In this document: piece after piece, positions 36,276 through 44,502 of the stretch | Numbering within the stretch: the first letter of the stretch is position 1 | Layout of the letters: every line of letters begins with the position of its first letter | NCBI RefSeq assembly: GCF_900169275.1 | Contig: NZ_FXZC01000007.1 | Location: 62,001 to 126,000 of the forward strand | Length of the DNA stretch: 64,000 nt | Reading direction: 5' to 3' | Source: Brevibacterium casei CIP 102111 | GTDB lineage: Bacteria > Actinomycetota > Actinomycetes > Actinomycetales > Brevibacteriaceae | Notes under the pieces: model-generated | The model's database searches: none | What the model saw: the letters and a program-made list of their open reading frames with translations, nothing else | What the model was told of the DNA's origin: nothing | Translations under genes and position numbers: made by a program

Positions 36276-37880
36276 ATGACTGCTCATATCGAGAACCTCG
36301 ACGTTCCCGCAGGGATGGAGATCAGGGGCGAGCTGCCCGACGGGGCGGAGAAGGTGCTCACCCCGCAGGCGCTCGAGCTCATCGCCGAGCTGCACCGGAA
36401 ATTCAACGGGGACCGCCTCGAGCGTCTCGAGGCCCGCCGGGTGCGCCAGCAGGAGATCGCGAACGGCGCCGACCTCGACTTCCTTCCCGAGACCAAGGAG
36501 ATCCGCGAGGACGAGACCTGGCAGGTCGCCCCGCCTGCGCCCGGCCTCGAGGACCGTCGCGTCGAGGTCACCGGCCCGACGTACAAGAAGATGACGATCA
36601 ATGCGCTCAACTCGGGTGCGAAGGTGTGGCTGGCCGACCAGGAGGACGCGAACACCCCGCAGTGGGACTCGGTCATCGGCGGTCAGATCAACCTCCTCGA
36701 CGCCCTCACCCGCGAGATCGACTTCACCTCGCCCGAGGGCAAGGAGTACACGCTCGCCCCCGACGAGGAGCTGCCGACGATCGTCGTCCGCCCCCGCGGG
36801 TGGCACATGCCGGAGAAGCACATCCTCGTCGACGGTGAGGAGACCTCGGGGTCGCTCGTCGACTTCGCGCTCTACTTCGCCACCGCCGGGCAGCTCCAGA
36901 TCGAGAAGGGCAAGGGCCCGTACTTCTACCTTGCGAAGATGGAGTCCCACCTCGAGGCGCGCCTGTGGAACCAGGTCTTCGAGCACGCTGAGGACTCCTT
37001 CGGCCTCGCCCGCGGCACGATCCGCGCGACCGTGCTCATCGAGACCTATCCGGCGGCGTTCGAGATGGAGGAGATCCTCTACGAACTCCGCGAGCACTCC
37101 GCGGGCCTCAACGCCGGCCGCTGGGACTACATCTTCTCCGTCATCAAGAACTTCCGCTCCCGCGGCTCCGACTACCTCCTGCCCGACCGTTCGGACGTGA
37201 CGATGACGGTGCCCTTTATGCGTGCCTACACCGAGCTGCTCGTGCGCACGTGCCACAAGCGCGGGGCGCATGCGATCGGCGGCATGAGCGCGTTCGTCCC
37301 GGCCAAGGACCCCGAGGCCAACGAAGCGGCGTTCGCCAAGGTCCGCGAGGACAAGTCCCGTGAGGCCGGCAACGGCTTCGACGGCTCGTGGGTCGCCCAC
37401 CCGGGCATGGTCGCCCTGTGCAAGGAGGTCTTCACCGAGACCCTCGGCGACAAGCCCAACCAGATCGACAACAAGCGCGAGGATGTCTCCGTCACCGCCG
37501 CCGAGCTCCTCGACGTCAAATCCACCCCGGGTGCCATCACCGAGGCGGGGCTGCGGACGAACATCAGCGTCGGCATCCAGTACCTGCGGGCGTGGCTCGA
37601 GGGCAACGGTGCGGTCGCGATCCACGGGCTCATGGAGGATGCGGCGACCGCCGAGATCTCCCGCTCCCAGGTGTGGCAGTGGCTCGACGCAGGCGTCGAA
37701 CTCGACACCGGTGAGAAGGTCACTCGGGAGCTCGTCGAGAAGCTCGTCGCCGAGGAGGTCGCGAAGCTTCCCGGTGACGAATCCGACTGGAAGGACGCCA
37801 CCGACCTCTTCCTCTCCGTGGCCGTCGCCCCCGACTACGTCGACTTCCTCACCCTGCCCGCGTACGCGAAGATGGCCTGA
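36276..37880 (+). CDS. aceB: malate synthase A
   Basis: Malate synthase joins glyoxylate and acetyl-CoA to malate in the glyoxylate bypass. The 534-residue protein is of the A type: KMTINALNSGAKVWLADQEDANTP, VVRPRGWHMPEKH, GTIRATVLIETYPAAFEM and FVPAKDPEAN with HPGMV are characteristic. The C-terminal domain holds TPGAITEAGLRTNISVGIQYLRAWLEG. ATG 36276 follows GAAGGAG. Isocitrate lyase is not adjacent. Regulation is probably by carbon source through the operator at 36189. Confidence 0.97.
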   Translation: MTAHIENLDVPAGMEIRGELPDGAEKVLTPQALELIAELHRKFNGDRLERLEARRVRQQEIANGADLDFLPETKEIREDETWQVAPPAPGLEDRRVEVTGPTYKKMTINALNSGAKVWLADQEDANTPQWDSVIGGQINLLDALTREIDFTSPEGKEYTLAPDEELPTIVVRPRGWHMPEKHILVDGEETSGSLVDFALYFATAGQLQIEKGKGPYFYLAKMESHLEARLWNQVFEHAEDSFGLARGTIRATVLIETYPAAFEMEEILYELREHSAGLNAGRWDYIFSVIKNFRSRGSDYLLPDRSDVTMTVPFMRAYTELLVRTCHKRGAHAIGGMSAFVPAKDPEANEAAFAKVREDKSREAGNGFDGSWVAHPGMVALCKEVFTETLGDKPNQIDNKREDVSVTAAELLDVKSTPGAITEAGLRTNISVGIQYLRAWLEGNGAVAIHGLMEDAATAEISRSQVWQWLDAGVELDTGEKVTRELVEKLVAEEVAKLPGDESDWKDATDLFLSVAVAPDYVDFLTLPAYAKMA

Positions 37881-37967
37881 GGTCTGAGGCCTGAGGCCCT
37901 GAGGCCCTGAGGCCTGAGGCCTGAGGCCCTGAGGCCTGCGGCGCGAGGCCCTGAGGCCTGAGGCGCG
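37878..37967. repeat. CCTGAGG heptamer tandem array
   Basis: From the aceB stop codon onward, CTGAGGC/CCTGAGG units recur about a dozen times, with occasional CTGCGGC and GCGCGAGG variants. The aceB TGA lies in the first unit. It reads as a slippage-prone microsatellite. Confidence 0.85.
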
Positions 37968-37990
37968 GGCGTCGTCCGGCGATCAGGCGG

Positions 37991-38083
37991 CACCGACGCG
38001 GTGATCCGACACTCCGCAACCACCGACGCGGTGATCCGACAAAAACGCGGTTAGCAGACCGCGTTTTTGCCGGATCACCGCGT
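37991..38083. repeat. hairpin repeat element, copy A (between aceB and MFS gene)
   Basis: A half copy (CACCGACGCGGTGATCCGAC, 37991-38010) precedes a 58-bp palindrome at 38026-38083. The palindrome has 26-bp arms with one mismatch and a 6-nt TAGCAG loop. The inner part AAAAACGCGGT / ACCGCGTTTTT resembles a bidirectional terminator. Copy B is at 40572-40684. Confidence 0.92.
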
Positions 38084-38162
38084 TGTTGTTTCTGGTCGGT
38101 TGTGTCACCGCGTTGTTGTCGATGTGGTCCAGTGGTGTTCCCTCGCCGAGGCGGGGCCGGGG

Positions 38163-39698
38163 TCACGATGTCGTCGTGGAGTCGGCGAGGGCGTCGAGTT
38201 CGCGGGGGAGCGTGCGCATCCCGACCAGCGGGGAGATGAGCACCGGCAGGGCGGAGAGCACGGCGAGGCCCGCGAAGATCCACAGTGTGGCAACGATGCC
38301 GATCCCCTGCGCGATGGTCCCGCCGAGGAACGCGCCCACGGGCATCGGACCCCACACGAGGAAGCGGATCGAGGCGTTCATCCGCCCGAGCAGCGGCTTC
38401 GGGCACAGCCGCTGGCGGAAGCTCACCTGCGTGACGTTGTAGACGACGACGCAGCATGAGAGGACGAGCCACCCGATGAGCAGCGTCGGCAGCGACGGGA
38501 GGACGGAGGCGAGGGGGACGGCGAGTGAGGTGAGGCCGGACAGCGTCGCCGAGACCGCGATCGAGCGGCCCTCGCCGATAACCTTCTGCACCCACGACGA
38601 ACTCAGTGCCCCGACGATGCCGCCGACGGCACCAAGGGACATGACGAGTCCGAGTTGGAACTGGTTGAGGTCGAGGGTGCGCAGCGCGTAGAGGACGAGG
38701 AGTGCGAAGATCGCCGAGGAGGCGAAGTTCGACAGGCCCGTGCATGCGACGATCCGGCGCAGCAGCGGGTGTCCGAAGACGAAGGCGAGGCCCTCGCGGA
38801 TGTCGGCGACGAGCGTCGGTCTGCTGTCGGGCTGTGGCGTGTCTTCGCGGTGGCGGATGCGGCTGACGAAGAGGCTCGAGAGTCCCATGCACACGCTCGT
38901 CACCGCGATCGTCAGTGGTCCGCCGATGAGGCCGACAAGTCCTGACGCCGTCGAGGGGCCGACGACGAGGGCGGTCTGCTGGCTCGCCTGAAGTTTGCCG
39001 TTGCCGTCGCCGATCTGGTCGCCCGCGACGATCTCGGGCAGATAGGACTGGTTCGCGACGTCGAAGAAGACGGTGACGACGCCGACGCATGCTGCGACGA
39101 TGCAGAGCTGGACCATGGTGAGCAGGTCGAGCGCCCACGCGAGCGGGATCGTGAGGAGGAACGCGGCGCGGAGCAGATCGCCTGCGACGATGACCTGCTG
39201 CTTGCGCATCCGGTCGACCCAAGCGCCGGCCGGGAGGCTGATGAGGAGGAAGGCGGCGTTCTCGAGCGCGGCGAGGACGCCCATCTCGAACGCGTTCGCC
39301 TCGAGCAGCTGCACGGCGATGAGAGGGAGGGCGAAGAGGACGAGCTGGTTGCCGAAGACGGAGACAGTGTCGCCCATCCACAGCTGCCGGAAGTCGTGGT
39401 GGCGCCACAGAGAGCGTGGTCCGGTCGGAGAGCCAGAGCTCGACGACGAAGTCGGCAGAGCGCTGTCCGCGGGTGAGGACCTTGGCTCGGTCTGTGTCGC
39501 AGTGTCGCTCGACGGTGCTGTCGGGGGCATGCTGCTTGACGACGTGCTTGCGTTCGACGGTGAGTCCGGGGGAGTGGTGCTCGGGCACGATTCCGCCGGC
39601 TCTGACTGAGAGGCCGGTGCGGGCAGCGGTGAAGGCATCGGGGGCGGTGTCGTCGGCACCGGTGTAGTCGGCGGATCAGTAGCGTCGTCTGTGCTCAT
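38163..39698 (-). CDS. MFS transporter with long Ser/Pro/Thr-rich N-terminus
   Basis: The 511-residue exporter is of the DHA3/enterobactin-exporter-like type: SLWRHHDFRQLWMGDTVSVFGNQLVLFALPLIAV opens the first helix (quoted motif core RQLWMGDTVSVFGNQ). GAWVDRMRKQQVIVAGD is the loop 2-3 motif, and 12 helices follow. The first 95 residues are Ser/Pro/Thr-rich and lack hydrophobic segments, unusual for MFS. The start at 39698 has AAGAAGAG upstream, but an internal start is possible. It is divergent from the ArsR-like regulator with two shared operators, so it is probably a regulated efflux pump. Substrate unknown. Confidence 0.85.
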   Translation of the reverse strand: MSTDDATDPPTTPVPTTPPPMPSPLPAPASQSEPAESCPSTTPPDSPSNASTSSSSMPPTAPSSDTATQTEPRSSPADSALPTSSSSSGSPTGPRSLWRHHDFRQLWMGDTVSVFGNQLVLFALPLIAVQLLEANAFEMGVLAALENAAFLLISLPAGAWVDRMRKQQVIVAGDLLRAAFLLTIPLAWALDLLTMVQLCIVAACVGVVTVFFDVANQSYLPEIVAGDQIGDGNGKLQASQQTALVVGPSTASGLVGLIGGPLTIAVTSVCMGLSSLFVSRIRHREDTPQPDSRPTLVADIREGLAFVFGHPLLRRIVACTGLSNFASSAIFALLVLYALRTLDLNQFQLGLVMSLGAVGGIVGALSSSWVQKVIGEGRSIAVSATLSGLTSLAVPLASVLPSLPTLLIGWLVLSCCVVVYNVTQVSFRQRLCPKPLLGRMNASIRFLVWGPMPVGAFLGGTIAQGIGIVATLWIFAGLAVLSALPVLISPLVGMRTLPRELDALADSTTTS

Positions 39699-39734
39699 GG
39701 GCTCTTCTTCGAGTCAGCGGGAATCACAGCAGTG

Positions 39735-39750
39735 ATTGAGTTCTCTCAAT
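39735..39750. promoter_or_regulatory. operator 1 of the MFS/ArsR divergent region
   Basis: ATTGAGTTCTCTCAAT, 6-bp arms around TTCT. It lies near the predicted transcription start of the MFS gene (minus-strand TTGTCC 39783-39778, CAGACT 39760-39755, 17 bp apart). Confidence 0.75.
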
Positions 39751-39800
39751 CAGTAGTCTGACACCACTGCGCTCGGCGGACAATGCCCCATTACGAAGTG

Positions 39801-39816
39801 ATTGACTTCTCTCAAC
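39801..39816. promoter_or_regulatory. operator 2, overlapping the -35 of the regulator promoter
   Basis: ATTGACTTCTCTCAAC, 66 bp from operator 1 and matching it at 14 of 16 positions. It contains TTGACT (39802-39807), a -35 paired with TAGCGT (39824-39829) at 16 bp, so binding would block the regulator's own promoter. Confidence 0.75.
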
Positions 39817-39836
39817 CGTTGGCTAGCGTTGACGGC

Positions 39837-39857
39837 ATGAATGCGGAGACGCCATGA
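39837..39857 (+). CDS. possible six-codon leader ORF (MNAETP)
   Basis: ATG 39837 begins a 6-codon frame whose TGA overlaps the regulator's ATG (ATGA at 39854-39857). TAGCGT ends 7 nt before this ATG, so the transcript may start on it. Translation could then reinitiate at the regulator. This is inference from spacing; no conservation could be checked. Confidence 0.4.
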   Translation: MNAETP

Positions 39858-40585
39858 ACGCGAAGCCGGCAATGCCTGGCGAGGGGCGAGAAGGCCCACC
39901 GCCAAGCACTGGCCGCGACAGCGAGCCCCTGACCCGCGGCGCCGAGCGCCCCACCCGCGACGCCGAGCGCCCCACCCGCGACGCCGAGCGCCCCACCCGC
40001 GACGCCGAGCGTGTCGCCGTGGCGATCGAGCGCCGCGACGCCACCGACGCAGAGGCAAAGGCGCTCGCCTCGAGTGTGCGGCTCCGGATCCTGCGCCTGT
40101 GCCTCAATGAGGCGCTGACCAACCGTGAGATCGCCGAGGCGACCGGGCTCAATCCTGCGACCTCCCTCCACCACGTGCGGATGCTCGCCGACACCGGGTT
40201 CCTCGCGGCCCAGGAGGTGCGCCGCGGTCGCCGCGGCGCACGGGAGATCCCGTACCTCGCGACCGGCAAGAGCTGGTTCATCGACGCCGGTGACGTGACG
40301 AACCCGATGATCGATGCGTTCTCCGCGGAGTTCTCGGCAGCTCCGTATGAGGAGCGGACGATGAGTCGGATGGCCGCGATGCTCACCGCTGAGGAGGTCG
40401 ACGAGTTCCGGCAGCGACTCGAGGACCTGCTCGAGGACTTCCGCTCCCGGAACTCCGCTGCCCGCAGTGACGGCGCCGAGGCGCGCGAGTGGGCGGTCTT
40501 CGTCGCCATGCACCCGAGCGCGCGCACCAGTTCTCCCGGCGACCGCCTCGGCGGCCCCGACGACGAGCAGCCACCGACGCGGTGA
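39854..40585 (+). CDS. ArsR-like winged-helix regulator with RDAERPT tandem repeats
   Basis: The 243-residue regulator has an unusual N-terminus of about 60 residues, in which GAERPTR/DAERPTR units repeat three times (21-bp DNA repeats at 39941-40003). The winged-helix domain follows at about 70-135 (LASSVRLRILRLCL; LTNREIAEATGLNPATSLHHVRMLADTGFL), then an alpha-helical C-terminal region. It is divergent from the MFS gene with two operators between, so it probably controls that gene and itself. The last codons and stop (PPTR then TGA) lie inside the hairpin repeat element starting at 40572. Confidence 0.82.
   Translation: MNAKPAMPGEGREGPPPSTGRDSEPLTRGAERPTRDAERPTRDAERPTRDAERVAVAIERRDATDAEAKALASSVRLRILRLCLNEALTNREIAEATGLNPATSLHHVRMLADTGFLAAQEVRRGRRGAREIPYLATGKSWFIDAGDVTNPMIDAFSAEFSAAPYEERTMSRMAAMLTAEEVDEFRQRLEDLLEDFRSRNSAARSDGAEAREWAVFVAMHPSARTSSPGDRLGGPDDEQPPTR
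39941..40018. repeat. 21-bp in-frame tandem repeat in the regulator gene
   Basis: Identical 21-bp units begin at 39941, 39962 and 39983, with a partial fourth at 40004. Each encodes AERPTRD in the regulator frame. Being a multiple of three, copy number can change without frameshift. Confidence 0.9.
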
Positions 40586-40684
40586 TCCGACACAAACGCG
40601 GTGACGCGACGCCCCTCCGAACACCGACGCGGTGATCCGACAAAAACGCGGTTAGCAGACCGCGTTTTTGTCGGATCACCGCGT
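40572..40684. repeat. hairpin repeat element, copy B (between regulator and ftsK)
   Basis: A half copy (CACCGACGCGGTGATCCGAC, 40572-40591) precedes a perfect 58-bp palindrome, 40627-40684. The arms are 26 bp, the loop TAGCAG. It supplies the stop codon of the regulator and probably its terminator. Same family as 37991-38083 and related to 32629-32688. Confidence 0.95.
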
Positions 40685-40765
40685 CGAAGCAACACGACCC
40701 TCAAGGCGCGCCGAGACCTCCGGATTTGCAGGCCCCGCGCGCCGAATCGCCCTAGGATATGGAGC

Positions 40766-43660
40766 ATGGCGACCAGAACGACTTCCCCCGCTTCTGGTAC
40801 CGGAAAGCGCTCTGCCTCTAAGGCGGCCTCCAAGGCGAAGGGCGGTTCCGGACAAGCGGGGACCGAAGACCCCGGGACAAACGTTGTCACCGGTGCGTGG
40901 AGGGGAGTGGCCCACATGGCCGGAAACCGTGCGCGAAAGATCCTCAGTGACGAACCGGACGAGCAGTCACCGACGAAGAGGGACGGCACGGCCTTCTTCC
41001 TCGTCGGGCTCTCGATCGTCATCGCCGCCTTCGAATGGTGGAACATCCCCGGCGCGATCAGCGATGTGGTCCGCAACGTCGTCGAAGGCACCTTCGGCCG
41101 CGTCGCACTCGCCCTGCCGGTGGTCTTCCTCGCCTATGCGATCCGCCTCTTCCTCCGCGGCGACGACAACCGCGGCAACAACCGGATCCTCATCGGCATC
41201 GTCCTGCTGCTCCTCTCGGCGGCCGGACTCGCCCACATCGCCGCGGGCAACCCGAGCTTCGTCAACTCCCGCGAGGCGATGGCCAACGGCGGCGGAGCGC
41301 TCGGCTTCGTCATCTCCTCCCCGCTCGTCATCGCCACGACCGTCTACGTCGCCGTCCCCCTGCTCGTCCTCCTCGGACTCTTCTCCCTCCTCGTCGTCAC
41401 CGCGACCCCGGTCCGCGCGATCCCGACCCGGCTCACCGCGCTTTACCAGCGCCTGACCGGCGGAGCCCGGCCGACCCCGAACGCCGAGGATGCCGACACC
41501 GCCGAGGCGAACTCGACCGATCTCGTGGCCGAGAACACCCATACCTCGAGCCTCAAACCGGTCATGGGCGCCAAGCGCCGCAGCCGGAAGAAGAAGACCG
41601 AGATCCCCGAGCTCGACACCCCCGTCGACGACGACCTCGCCGACAAGGCCTACGACAAGGCCTACATCCGCGAAGAGGAGGTCTCCGACGAGGAGGCCGC
41701 GACCACGGTCATCGAGACCGAACCCCAGTTCAAGCCCGGGGAGCGCCGCCCGACGAAGGCCGAACGCGAGGCCTCGGCGCTCAAGAAGGCCATCGGCATG
41801 GAGGACGCGCCGACCGTCGCGCACACCGCGAACTCCGCTGCCGCCTCGGCGCCGGTGCCGACGACAAACACCCCGGCACCGCCCCCGACCGAGCAGCTGC
41901 CCGAACGCGTCGAACAGCTCACCCTCGCCGGCGACGTCACCTACACCCTGCCGAACTCGGACTACCTCGTCCCCGGACCGCCCGCGAAGGAGCGCTCCGA
42001 GGCCAACGACCGCGTCGTCGAGGCCCTGCGCGACGTCCTCGAGCAGTTCAAGATCGACGCCCAGGTCACCGGGTTCTCCCGCGGACCCACGGTCACCCGG
42101 TACGAGGTCGAACTCGGTGCGGGCACGAAGGTCGAGAAGGTCACCGCGCTGTCGAAGAACATCGCCTACGCCGTGGCCAGCGCCGACGTCCGCATCCTCT
42201 CACCGATCCCCGGCAAGAAGGCGATCGGCATCGAGATCCCGAACTCCGACCGCGAGAACGTCGCCCTCGGCGATGTGCTCCGCTCGAAGGCCGCCCGCAA
42301 GACCGACCACCCGATGGTCATGGGCGTGGGCAAGGACGTCGAAGGCGGATTCGTCGTCGCCGACCTCTCGAAGATGCCCCACCTCCTCGTCGCCGGTGCC
42401 ACCGGTGCCGGTAAGTCGAGCTTCGTCAACTCGATGATCACCTCGATCATGATGCGCGCGACCCCCGACGAGGTGCGCATGATCCTCGTCGACCCCAAGC
42501 GCGTGGAGCTGACGATCTACGAGGGAATCCCGCACCTCATCACCCCGATCATCACTAACCCGAAGAAGGCCGCCGAGGCGCTCGAATGGGTCGTGCGCGA
42601 GATGGACGCCCGCTACGACGACCTCGCGAACTTCGGCTTCAAGCACATCAAGGAGTTCAACAAGGCCGTCCGCGAGGGCCGCGTGCAGGTGCCGCCCGGG
42701 TCCGAGCGGGTCCTCCAGCCCTACCCGTACCTCCTCGTCGTCGTCGACGAGCTCGCCGATCTCATGATGGTCGCCCCCCGCGACGTCGAGGCCTCGATCC
42801 AGCGGATCACGCAGCTCGCCCGCGCCGCCGGCATCCACCTCGTGCTCGCCACCCAGCGTCCCAGCGTCGACGTCGTCACCGGCCTCATCAAGGCCAACGT
42901 GCCCTCCCGGCTCGCGTTCGCGACGTCCTCGCTCGCCGACTCCCGTGTCGTCCTCGACCAGCCCGGTGCGGAGAAGCTCATCGGGCAGGGTGACGCCCTG
43001 TTCCTGCCGATGGGTGCGGCGAAGCCGATGCGCGTCCAGGGTGCGTGGGTGAATGAGTCCGAGATCGAGAAGGTCGTCGAGCACGTCAAGGGCCAGCTCA
43101 CCCCGAACTACCGCGAGGACGTCGCCGTCGAGGCGCCGAAGAAGCAGATCGACGAGGAGATCGGCGACGACCTCGAACTCCTCCTCCAGGCCGCCGAACA
43201 GGTCGTCACCACCCAGTTCGGCTCGACCTCGATGCTCCAGCGCAAGCTCCGTGTCGGCTTCGCGAAGGCCGGTCGCCTCATGGACCTCATGGAGTCCCGC
43301 GGCATCGTCGGCCCTTCCGAGGGATCGAAGGCCCGAGACGTCCTCGTCCGCCCCGAGGATCTGCCGGCGGCCCTGGCCGTCATCAAGGGGGAGACCCCAC
43401 CCGCCGAGGCGGCAGGTCCCTCCGCGGGTGCCTCGGCTGCCGATGACTTCGCCGAGGACTTCGACGACGACTACGGTGACTCCGGCGACGAGTACGGTGC
43501 GTCCGACGACAGTCGGGGGACCGCCTCGGCGAGGGAGGACCGTTACGGCAACGGCGTCGGCCATGCCGAGGATCTGCGGGTCGGCGACATCGACCCGGAG
43601 ACGGGACTCGAGGTCGTCGAGGCCTCGGGAGAGGACGCCTGGCAGCTCACCGGCCGCTGA
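40766..43660 (+). CDS. ftsK: DNA translocase FtsK/SpoIIIE
   Basis: FtsK pumps chromosome termini through the division septum. The 964-residue protein has a basic N-terminus, four transmembrane helices (about residues 75-215), an acidic linker, the alpha/beta motor domain with Walker A GATGAGKSSF (Lys at about 550) and Walker B LLVVVDELADLMMV. The C-terminal gamma winged helix (TTQFGSTSMLQRKLRVGFAK) reads KOPS sites. An acidic tail of about 70 residues follows. ATG 40766 has TAGGAT ending 7 nt upstream; GGAG is too close to act as SD, so the mRNA may be leaderless. Upstream in-frame sequence is repeat DNA. Confidence 0.95.
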   Translation: MATRTTSPASGTGKRSASKAASKAKGGSGQAGTEDPGTNVVTGAWRGVAHMAGNRARKILSDEPDEQSPTKRDGTAFFLVGLSIVIAAFEWWNIPGAISDVVRNVVEGTFGRVALALPVVFLAYAIRLFLRGDDNRGNNRILIGIVLLLLSAAGLAHIAAGNPSFVNSREAMANGGGALGFVISSPLVIATTVYVAVPLLVLLGLFSLLVVTATPVRAIPTRLTALYQRLTGGARPTPNAEDADTAEANSTDLVAENTHTSSLKPVMGAKRRSRKKKTEIPELDTPVDDDLADKAYDKAYIREEEVSDEEAATTVIETEPQFKPGERRPTKAEREASALKKAIGMEDAPTVAHTANSAAASAPVPTTNTPAPPPTEQLPERVEQLTLAGDVTYTLPNSDYLVPGPPAKERSEANDRVVEALRDVLEQFKIDAQVTGFSRGPTVTRYEVELGAGTKVEKVTALSKNIAYAVASADVRILSPIPGKKAIGIEIPNSDRENVALGDVLRSKAARKTDHPMVMGVGKDVEGGFVVADLSKMPHLLVAGATGAGKSSFVNSMITSIMMRATPDEVRMILVDPKRVELTIYEGIPHLITPIITNPKKAAEALEWVVREMDARYDDLANFGFKHIKEFNKAVREGRVQVPPGSERVLQPYPYLLVVVDELADLMMVAPRDVEASIQRITQLARAAGIHLVLATQRPSVDVVTGLIKANVPSRLAFATSSLADSRVVLDQPGAEKLIGQGDALFLPMGAAKPMRVQGAWVNESEIEKVVEHVKGQLTPNYREDVAVEAPKKQIDEEIGDDLELLLQAAEQVVTTQFGSTSMLQRKLRVGFAKAGRLMDLMESRGIVGPSEGSKARDVLVRPEDLPAALAVIKGETPPAEAAGPSAGASAADDFAEDFDDDYGDSGDEYGASDDSRGTASAREDRYGNGVGHAEDLRVGDIDPETGLEVVEASGEDAWQLTGR

Positions 43661-43767
43661 GGCCACGGGCCGCTGTGAGGCGGCTGGCATAACGATTGCG
43701 GAGTCGATCGCCCACGATGAGCGGTCGGCTCCGTCTCATTGCCAGGGGTCTCCGATAGGGTTGAGGT

Positions 43768-44502
43768 GTGAACGAACGAGCTGAGACCCCACCCGAGGCC
43801 GCCCCGAGCAACTGGAACCTCCCCAACGCGCTGACTGTCGTGCGGATCCTGCTCGTTCCCGTCTTCCTCGTCTTGCTTCTGGGCGACGGCGGGCAGAACA
43901 TGACGACGCGGTGGTGGGCGCTCGCGGTGTTCCTCCTGGCGATGCTCACCGACAAGATCGACGGCGACCTCGCTCGCAAGTACAACCTCATCACGGACTT
44001 CGGCAAGATCGCCGACCCCATCGCCGACAAGTCGCTCATGGCAGCGGCTCTCATCGGCCTCGCCGTCGTCGGCGAGGTCCCGTGGTGGGTGCCCGTGATC
44101 ATCCTCGTCCGTGAACTCGGCATCACGGTGCTGCGGTTCTTCATGATCCGCATCGCCGTCATGCCCGCCTCCCGCGGCGGCAAGATCAAGACCGTCCTCC
44201 AGACCGTGGCGATCGGCCTCCTGCTCCTGTGGAAGCCGCTCGCGTTCCTCGGGCCCGGTGTCGTCGCCGTCGTCCTCCTCGTCATCGCGTGGCTCGTCCT
44301 CGTCGCCGCGATCATCGTCACGATCGTCACCGGCGTCGACTACTGCATCCAGGCGGCGAAGCTCGCCCGCGCCGCGCATGCGGGGGAGGCAGGCGCACCT
44401 GCCGGCAATGCGGACAGCGGCGGCAAACTCGGCGAACGCAACCCTGGTGGCACTCGCGATGACGGCACTCCGGGCCAGTCACAGTCCGACGATGGCCGCT
44501 GA
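43768..44502 (+). CDS. pgsA: CDP-diacylglycerol--glycerol-3-phosphate 3-phosphatidyltransferase
   Basis: PgsA makes phosphatidylglycerol phosphate in the membrane. The 244-residue protein has the CDP-alcohol phosphotransferase motif DKIDGDLARKYNLITDFGKI continuing to ADPIADK, with all three conserved Asp residues, and about five transmembrane helices. The N-terminus (NLPNALTVVRILLVPVF) is typical. It starts at GTG 43768 with TAGGGT ending 6 nt before, consistent with a leaderless transcript. The last 40 residues are Gly/Ser/Asp-rich and overlap cinA by 11 nt. Confidence 0.94.
   Translation: MNERAETPPEAAPSNWNLPNALTVVRILLVPVFLVLLLGDGGQNMTTRWWALAVFLLAMLTDKIDGDLARKYNLITDFGKIADPIADKSLMAAALIGLAVVGEVPWWVPVIILVRELGITVLRFFMIRIAVMPASRGGKIKTVLQTVAIGLLLLWKPLAFLGPGVVAVVLLVIAWLVLVAAIIVTIVTGVDYCIQAAKLARAAHAGEAGAPAGNADSGGKLGERNPGGTRDDGTPGQSQSDDGR

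Noticed and set aside
37849..39588. 579-codon minus-strand frame overlapping the MFS gene
   Set aside because: Arg/Pro-rich shadow in another frame of the same strand; the MFS frame carries the membrane helices.
37991..40684. CRISPR array
   Set aside because: The repeats are two palindromic elements about 2.6 kb apart with genes between them. There is no regular spacing, spacers or cas genes.
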